A stretch of 64,000 nucleotides of DNA from Stenotrophomonas sp. Ste86 (GTDB lineage: Bacteria; Pseudomonadota; Gammaproteobacteria; Xanthomonadales; Xanthomonadaceae), in NCBI RefSeq assembly GCF_024519465.1, contig NZ_JALJRW010000010.1:94651-158650 (forward strand). Reading direction: 5' to 3'. Positions 59,353-64,000 of this stretch are shown piece after piece (the stretch's first letter is position 1; every line of letters begins with the position of its first letter). The notes beneath the pieces are model-generated. The model ran no database searches. It was not told the origin of the DNA and was given only the letters and a program-made list of their open reading frames with translations. The translations under genes were made by a program, and so were the position numbers.

Positions 59353-60753
59353 ATGCCTCGTCCCCGTACCGTCCAGCTCCAGGATCTGATCGACAGCCTA
59401 CCCGCCGGCGAAGCGGTCTCCGCAGCCGCTCTCGTCGATCGCCTGGGCATCACCCGGACCACCCTCAGCCGCCTGGTGGCTGAAGCCGGAGAGCGGATCG
59501 TGCGCCTGGGACGCACCCGCGCCACGGCGTATGCCGTGCGCAAGCAGACCCCGGCAGGGAGCGAATGGCCCCTGTTCCGGCTACGGGCCGATGCCACCCT
59601 CGAAGAACTCGGCACGGTCGTGGCACTCACGGGCGAGAGCGTCCATGTCCAGACCAACGCGGCACGACCCAATCTCACCCGGTCGCCGGATGACACCGTG
59701 GACGGCTACTTCCCCGGTCTGCCCTGGTATCTGGATGACCTGCGGCCACAAGGCTTCCTGGGTCGCACCTTCGCGCACCGTCGGGGCCGGGACCTTGGCG
59801 TGCCCGAAGACCTTAGCCGTTGGCAGCTGGGTGACACCCTGCAGGCACTGGTCCGCGCAGGCGGCACCGAGATCGGCGACCTGCTGCTCGGTGGCGATGT
59901 GGTGCAGAGCGCGTTGCGTGCGCTGGATGCCCCGCCCGATCACGTCCTCGCTGCCCACCGCGCGCATCGCTACCCGGAGCGTGCGGCGGCGGCGCTGGAA
60001 GGCGAGGATGTCGGCTCGTCGCCCGGCGGCGAGCAACCCAAGTTCACCGCCACGGTCGAGGGCGAACGTGGCCGCTACGCCGCCCTGGTGAAGTTCGCCC
60101 AGCCCACTGCCGGCGCGGCGGCCGAGCGCTGGGCGGATCTTCTGGTCTGCGAGCACTTGGCCCTGCAGTGCCTGCGCGACGCGGGCGTGCCCGCGGCCGT
60201 CTCCGAACTCTTACAGACCGAAACGCATACCTTCCTGGAGGTGCAGCGCTTCGACCGCAGCGTGGACGTGCTCGGGCGGCGCGGCGTCGTTTCGCTGCTC
60301 GCGCTGTCATCGGCCTTCACCGGCGAGGCAACTGCGGACTGGGGCACTGCAGCGGGGTTGCTGCATGCGCAGGGCTGGGTGGATCGCGACACGCTCATCC
60401 GGGTGGGGCGGCTGCATGCGTTCGGGCGGCTGATCGGCAACAGCGACATGCACCAGGGCAACATCGGTTTCCACCTGACCGACCGCGGCCCGCTGCCGCT
60501 TGCGCCGGCCTACGACATGCTGCCGATGTCATTGGCTCCGTCGCGGACTGGCGTGCTTCGCGCAGCGAGCCCGTTGGCTACCGTCGGACCCGATCGAAGC
60601 GGGCAGCTCACGCACCTGCAATGGGCCGCACCGCTGGCAGTGGACTACTGGCAGCGTGTGGCGGGCTCATCGCTGCTGCGTTCGGGGGCACTGCGGGAAC
60701 TGGCTGCGGAAAACGTACGGCGGGTACAGACGATGGGGCAGCGTTTCGGCTGA
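59353..60753 (+). CDS. yjjJ: HipA-like serine/threonine kinase toxin (YjjJ/HipH-like) with N-terminal HTH
   Basis: This 466-residue protein is of the solitary HipA (YjjJ/HipH) group. The N-terminus is a winged-helix-like domain (VSAAALVDRLGITRTTLSRL) that could replace a separate HipB antitoxin. The middle has the HipA N-subdomain. The C-terminal kinase part has SSPGGEQPKFTATV (the P-loop-like autophosphorylation Ser region), RFDRSVDVLG, the catalytic IGNSDMHQGNIGFHL and the metal Asp in AYDMLPMSLAPSR. HipA kinases phosphorylate glutamyl-tRNA synthetase and induce persistence; YjjJ's target is less certain. No second antitoxin gene is visible. Flanks are AT-rich. Confidence 0.87.
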   Translation: MPRPRTVQLQDLIDSLPAGEAVSAAALVDRLGITRTTLSRLVAEAGERIVRLGRTRATAYAVRKQTPAGSEWPLFRLRADATLEELGTVVALTGESVHVQTNAARPNLTRSPDDTVDGYFPGLPWYLDDLRPQGFLGRTFAHRRGRDLGVPEDLSRWQLGDTLQALVRAGGTEIGDLLLGGDVVQSALRALDAPPDHVLAAHRAHRYPERAAAALEGEDVGSSPGGEQPKFTATVEGERGRYAALVKFAQPTAGAAAERWADLLVCEHLALQCLRDAGVPAAVSELLQTETHTFLEVQRFDRSVDVLGRRGVVSLLALSSAFTGEATADWGTAAGLLHAQGWVDRDTLIRVGRLHAFGRLIGNSDMHQGNIGFHLTDRGPLPLAPAYDMLPMSLAPSRTGVLRAASPLATVGPDRSGQLTHLQWAAPLAVDYWQRVAGSSLLRSGALRELAAENVRRVQTMGQRFG

Positions 60754-60811
60754 TGCCGGCTTTTTCCAGTGGAAAGCGGCTGGGGGGCTCCACTACACTG
60801 TGCAGCCGCAG

Positions 60812-60887
60812 GGGCCTATAGCTCAACGGTTAGAGCAGAGGACTCATAATCCTTTGGTTCCAGGTTCGAGTCCTGGTGGGCCCACCA
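60812..60887 (+). tRNA. tRNA-Ile2 (anticodon CAT)
   Basis: The cloverleaf is complete: acceptor GGGCCTA/TGGGCCC, D arm GCTC/GAGC, anticodon stem GAGGA/TCCTT with loop CTCATAA (anticodon CAT), T arm CCAGG/CCTGG and encoded CCA. CAT would suggest Met. The short D loop, and consecutive C4-G69 and C5-G68 pairs known to be recognised by TilS, instead fit the isoleucine tRNA whose C34 becomes lysidine and reads AUA. Elongator Met tRNAs of related bacteria lack that pair. It lies in the rpoD-yjjJ region, next to an accessory segment. Confidence 0.88.
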
Positions 60888-60951
60888 CATTGATGTCTAC
60901 AGGCGTCCAGCGAAGTCCAGAAACCTTGCCGAACGCCTAATAATAGGCGGA

Positions 60952-61245
60952 TCAACCGTCCATCGGCGTCCAAGGGCATCCCCTTGCATCCACAGAAGCT
61001 GCGAAGGCTGCTCGTCGTTGTTGTGAGGGGCTGTTCACCGCCCGGCTGACTCGGCATGCCTCCATGGAGTGGGGGTGGGGCTCGCTGGCCAGCAGCATCG
61101 CCATGGCGTCGTCGGGCTCGGCGGCCATCCAGTCGTCGACCTGGCCAGGCTGCAGCCACAGCGGCATCTGGTCGTGGATATCGGCTGACACGCCGCTGTT
61201 GTCGCCGGTGATGATGGTGAAGGTGCCGAGGCCGCCATTGTGCAT
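60952..61245 (-). pseudogene. C-terminal remnant of an SRAP (YedK/HMCES) protein
   Basis: The ~97-codon open frame contains TFTIITGDNSGVSADIHDQM, then PLWLQPGQVDDWMAAEPDDA and VSRAVNSPSQQ, the C-terminal half of SOS-response-associated peptidase proteins that crosslink to abasic sites. The N-terminal half, with the catalytic Cys2 that must follow the first Met, is missing; the upstream sequence does not resemble it. A fragment only ~70 bp from the tRNA suggests a decayed accessory module. Bases 60888-60951 hold repeated GTCCA words but no gene. Confidence 0.75.
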
Positions 61246-61355
61246 TCACTTGACCGAACAAGCCGCGCCACCTAGATTTCCTGATGAAACCCACTATCAC
61301 GCCGTAACCCCAAAGACGGCCTACTTGCCGAGTCGGCCCCTATGATCATGCAGCC

Positions 61356-61817
61356 ATGACTAAGACGACGCACCTCGTTGGCGTTGATCACGCCGGCTTT
61401 ACGGTTTCCTCCTTGGACGAATCCATCCACTTTTGGACCCAGGCGCTGGGTTTCGAGCTGCAACGCCAATCGGAGATGGGAGGCGATTTCCTGTATCAGG
61501 TTACAGGCGTTGATGATCCGAACGTGCGCACGGCAATCGTCTTGGCGCCGAATGGGTTCATGGTTGAGCTGCTGCAGTACTCTGGAGGTCGCCAGCATGG
61601 AGCCGCGCCGGAGAGTGCCGGTGCGATCGGAGCTGCACACCTGGCTTTGACCGTGGAGGATATTCACTCCGCCATCGCCCGTGTAGAGGCTGCGGGATGG
61701 AAGGCGAAGGGCAGTCCACAACCAATTCCAGGCGGTCCACGCAAGGGGACACTAGCGGCCTACGTCTCCGGCCCCGATCACATCACAATCGAGTTCATGC
61801 AGCCACCAAGCAGGTGA
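61356..61817 (+). CDS. VOC-family (glyoxalase/dioxygenase superfamily) protein
   Basis: The 153-residue protein has two beta-alpha-beta-beta-beta halves: LVGVDHAGFTVSSLDESIHF, FMVELLQYSGG, then AAHLALTVEDIHSAIARVEA and YVSGPDHITIEFMQP. His and Glu residues at the ends of the halves could hold a metal. VOC proteins include glyoxalase I, fosfomycin and bleomycin resistance proteins and dioxygenases; this one cannot be narrowed. Base composition is less GC-rich than the core genome, in keeping with the accessory region. Confidence 0.85.
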   Translation: MTKTTHLVGVDHAGFTVSSLDESIHFWTQALGFELQRQSEMGGDFLYQVTGVDDPNVRTAIVLAPNGFMVELLQYSGGRQHGAAPESAGAIGAAHLALTVEDIHSAIARVEAAGWKAKGSPQPIPGGPRKGTLAAYVSGPDHITIEFMQPPSR

Positions 61818-61882
61818 TGGGCGTGCAGAGGAAAGTGAACCGGCATCACTGCCAGGTTGAACTGCCGTAGAAGTTCTTTCCG

Positions 61883-62098
61883 TCAACGAGCCCGAACATG
61901 TGGGCCTCGGCGTTTCACCTGACGAACCACGCCGACCACGGCGAACACCTCCACTTCGGTGGCCTGCTCGAGCACGATGGGCGGGAAGCCTGGGTTGGCC
62001 GAATGCAGCTCCATGTGGCTCTCCAAGAGCTGCAGCACCTCGCAGGTGGGCTGGTTCCCGTCCTCCGCGGCCGATGAGCTGGCCAGAGCCGCTGGCAA
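61883..62098 (-). pseudogene. UmuD-like C-terminal remnant
   Basis: A ~70-codon frame reads LQLLESHMELHSANPGFPPI followed by VLEQATEVEVFAVVGVVRQV, close in pattern to the C-terminus of UmuD/S24 peptidases (E. coli ends LQLRPTVQLIPMNSAYSPI and then DVFGVVIHVV). The catalytic Ser-Lys dyad and N-terminus are absent. Together with the SRAP fragment it may be what is left of an SOS mutagenesis cassette (umuDC-SRAP). The surrounding 61818-62397 holds no intact gene. Confidence 0.6.
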
Positions 62099-62397
62099 TC
62101 TTGCACGCTGCAGCTCCTAGATGGATTCCGGGCAGCCCTGCATGGCCGAGGCGGATGACTCCATGCGAGCCAGCATCCGATACAAGGTTGCAGCCGGAAC
62201 TGCTGGCCCACACTGCAGAGGACGTGCGGCGGGGTATTGAGATGGCTGCAAGGACGTGAGATCTGCTTGCTTGCGTCATCGGTCCGAAACGATCCGTATC
62301 CGTACAGACACTTCCTTCAAGTATTTACCGCGATTGTGTGGGATCTGCTGGGATCTGGAGAGAGAACAACTGGCGCCGCCTACTGCAATCTCACTGA

Positions 62398-63174
62398 ATG
62401 GTGATCAAGATGAAATTGAATTTTACTGCGGTGGGATTTGTTCTTCTCTTCACTTCATTCGCCGTGCTGGCTAGTCCCACTTCGGGCCCGGCTCAAGCTC
62501 AACAGCGTGCGATCTTGGATCGGGTCAAGACTGAAGCCGAACGGCTCGCATCAGAAGGACGGAGCGCAACTGCCAGGTACGATTCGCCAGATGCAAGCTT
62601 CCTCAAGATTTACTCACTCAAAGATTTTCCTGCCTCCGAAGCTGTTAAGAGCATTGTTGCAGCAGGTGCTGCTCGTGGCGGCGGCGTTCAAACTGTGGCT
62701 GCAGGCAAGATTCCATCTACTGCGGCTGTCATTGCGGAGCTGAGCCCTGTCAGGCGGAGCAATTCAGAGCTTGAGCGAAACCTGTCATATGCGCCGGCCG
62801 ATTTATCCAAGACGCCCTTGGCTGCGGCGGAGCTACTCAGCACTGAGCCCACTGGAACCATCGGGGGCGCCGATTCCACTGGCGTAGCTCGTTTCTTCCG
62901 AGTTCCGAACTGGGGGGTTGTTCAGTTTTCCGAAGATGACTACCTGGCGTCGAAAACCCGCATTAAATTGATTCGGGAAACGCTCAACGTCGATGTCAAT
63001 GGCACACCGGCGCGCTCATATTCTGTCAGGTCAGAAGGTGGAAAAGGACTGACCGAGTTGAGGTGGGTAACACCGACCAGGTCATATGGGCTCACATTGA
63101 TCAGTGACGACGGATCGCGCATTGAGGCTGCTGAAATGATGTTGATGCAGATTGCCAAAGGAATTGCGCAGTAG
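62398..63174 (+). CDS. Putative exported protein, family unknown
   Basis: The 258-residue frame starts MVIKMKLNFTAVGFVLLFTS; a signal peptide (KLNFTAVGFVLLFTSFAVLA, cleavage near SPT) leads to a Ser/Ala-rich mature part. Patches include SFLKIYSLKDFPASEAVKSI, LSTEPTGTIGGADSTGVARF and a C-terminal strand-rich region (RSYGLTLISDDGSRIEAAEM). I recognise no family. No convincing ribosome site is seen for ATG 62398; ATG 62410 is possible. Codon use is less GC-rich than the neighbours, suggesting acquisition. It stands alone. Confidence 0.6.
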   Translation: MVIKMKLNFTAVGFVLLFTSFAVLASPTSGPAQAQQRAILDRVKTEAERLASEGRSATARYDSPDASFLKIYSLKDFPASEAVKSIVAAGAARGGGVQTVAAGKIPSTAAVIAELSPVRRSNSELERNLSYAPADLSKTPLAAAELLSTEPTGTIGGADSTGVARFFRVPNWGVVQFSEDDYLASKTRIKLIRETLNVDVNGTPARSYSVRSEGGKGLTELRWVTPTRSYGLTLISDDGSRIEAAEMMLMQIAKGIAQ

Positions 63175-63182
63175 TTTGTGAA

Positions 63183-63210
63183 CGATGGGGGCAGGGCTCT
63201 GGCCCCATCG
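63183..63210 (+). terminator. Possible hairpin after the orphan exported protein
   Basis: CGATGGGG (63183-63190) pairs with CCCCATCG (63203-63210), with a GC-rich loop. No T tract follows. The gap 63211-63615 has no supported gene; a small CACCAC/GTGGTG hairpin lies near 63559. Confidence 0.4.
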
Positions 63211-63615
63211 CATCATTGTCAGCACCCATCAGGCAGTAAGAAAGCGGGGCCTGATGCTGCTGTCGGTGTCTCACATGATCTCGGCGTCGGGATCGTGTAA
63301 TCAGCGCCTTGTGCCATTCCCGCATGTCTCGGCACGCAAGGCTTCGCCGACTGACAAGTGCGGCCGCCACGCGCATCGGGAATCCGCCGGCGACGAATGC
63401 GGCCACCGCTCGCATCTGGCGTGGATGCGCCTATGAGCCGCCGCTGGTCCGCATCTGCGAAATGGGCTGCAGTATCGACTGATTCGACGGCTCGGGCACG
63501 ACGCTGGTGGTTGCCCAGCAGAGAGGCTGCGCATGGACGGGGGCGAGATGACTAAACACCACTTTCATGTGGTGGCGTCCCGGCTACCCGCACGTAATCG
63601 ACCGGTGCCCTCAAT

Positions 63616-63646
63616 GCAAAGAGCCGCCCAATGGGCGGCTCTTTGC
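63616..63646 (-). terminator. Terminator of the autotransporter gene
   Basis: GCAAAGAGCCGCCC (63616-63629) pairs perfectly with GGGCGGCTCTTTGC (63633-63646) around AAT: a 14-bp stem with A/T-rich ends, usable in both directions, just after the minus-strand stop at 63654. Confidence 0.9.
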
Positions 63647-63653
63647 TTAGGCG

Positions 63654-64000
63654 TTACCAGCTATAGCTCATGCCCAACTGAGCGCTGGTTAGGTGGTAGC
63701 CACTGGCCTGCTGCCGGGCCAACCCGGCCCAGGCCCCGAGCCCGTTGGCAAACTTCAGCGAGGCACCCGCGCTGACTTCCGCACGGCTGCGCGGAATACG
63801 CGCATCCACGCGCTCGTCGTCCATCCACACCTGCGACTCGGCGCGGGTGTGCAGCCAGTTGGCGGCGATGTACGGCTGCACATCGGTGGCGCCGTCGCCC
63901 CAACGCGTGACCCCGGACAAACGCAGACCCACGCGGCCATACAAGCCATCGGCATCCTGCGTGGTCACCACCGTGCCGTTGGCCTCGGTGTGGCGCAGGT
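63654..64000 (-). CDS. Autotransporter beta-barrel, C-terminal part (5' end outside window)
   Basis: The open frame runs off the right edge. The visible ~115 residues read LRHTEANGT, then DADGLYGRVGLRLSGVTRW, VQPYIAANWLHTRAESQVWM, AEVSAGASLKFANGLGAWAG and a terminal strand ending GMSYSW. Alternating polar and hydrophobic strands and a final Trp are typical of the type V autotransporter barrel, which inserts in the outer membrane by the BAM machinery. The passenger domain, and so the activity, is not visible. Confidence 0.88.
   Translation of the reverse strand, partial: LRHTEANGTVVTTQDADGLYGRVGLRLSGVTRWGDGATDVQPYIAANWLHTRAESQVWMDDERVDARIPRSRAEVSAGASLKFANGLGAWAGLARQQASGYHLTSAQLGMSYSW

Noticed and set aside
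60812..60887. Elongator tRNA-Met
   Set aside because: The anticodon CAT is shared, but the C4-G69/C5-G68 pairs and short D loop match the lysidine-type isoleucine tRNA.
60812..63650. Complete genomic island at the tRNA
   Set aside because: No integrase gene and no repeat of the tRNA 3' end are visible in the window, so only a decayed accessory segment is claimed.

Overview
The window is 64 kb of high-GC gammaproteobacterial chromosome, most like Stenotrophomonas in the Xanthomonadaceae. The grounds are family resemblance and gene order (lysM-dprA-smg-topA on one strand facing def-fmt-rsmB, and dtd-rpoD followed by a CAT-anticodon tRNA). Many intergenic hairpins also begin with GTAG, like the SMAG repeats of Stenotrophomonas maltophilia. 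I see no IS transposase, prophage or CRISPR array. All names come from reading the sequence; no database search was run.

Layout. 1-6000: the end of a UvrA-type ATPase gene, then a minus-strand cluster cutA-dsbD-tlpA for metal tolerance and periplasmic thiol chemistry, and a secreted modular endonuclease I. 6000-6620: a gene-free stretch with large nested palindromes, a hexamer microsatellite, a sigma-32-like promoter and a CIRCE-like operator in front of groES-groEL. 8.8-10.5 kb: a MarR regulator with a perfect palindromic operator, an AlkD-like DNA alkylation protein and a DUF6616-like protein. 10.5-11.8 kb: a DAHP synthase gene preceded by an unannotated 26-residue leader peptide with six consecutive aromatic codons and an intrinsic terminator, which looks like a multi-amino-acid attenuator. 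12.2-19.5 kb: a three-gene MdtABC/SmeIJK-type RND efflux operon. 19.5-27.6 kb: a TRIC/YadS-type channel behind a tandem glycine riboswitch, small housekeeping genes, NADH dehydrogenase II, a frameshifted NYN-LOTUS gene, GST and priA.

27.6-36.8 kb: a perfect inverted pair of DnaA boxes, a sigma-like/anti-sigma-like fusion gene with a DUF3106 partner, a MATE pump, SppA, an SDR, two DUF4124 secreted proteins and tsaC. 36.8-47.2 kb: topA, two GYF_2-domain membrane proteins, smg, dprA and a LysM protein on the minus strand, facing def-fmt-rsmB. 47.2-56.7 kb: envelope genes (ArnT-like glycosyltransferase, O-antigen ligase, GT2, CDP-glycerol-transferase-like protein, two PH-domain proteins, ribA, lpxL). 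56.7-60.9 kb: dtd, rpoD, a solitary HipA-like yjjJ and tRNA-Ile2(CAT).

60.9-63.65 kb, after the tRNA, looks accessory: decayed SRAP (YedK) and UmuD fragments, a VOC protein, an orphan secreted protein and long stretches without genes. The window ends in the beta-barrel of an autotransporter. Two minus-strand genes (mdtC-like and the TRIC gene) have tandemly duplicated GTAG hairpin cassettes abutting their stop codons.
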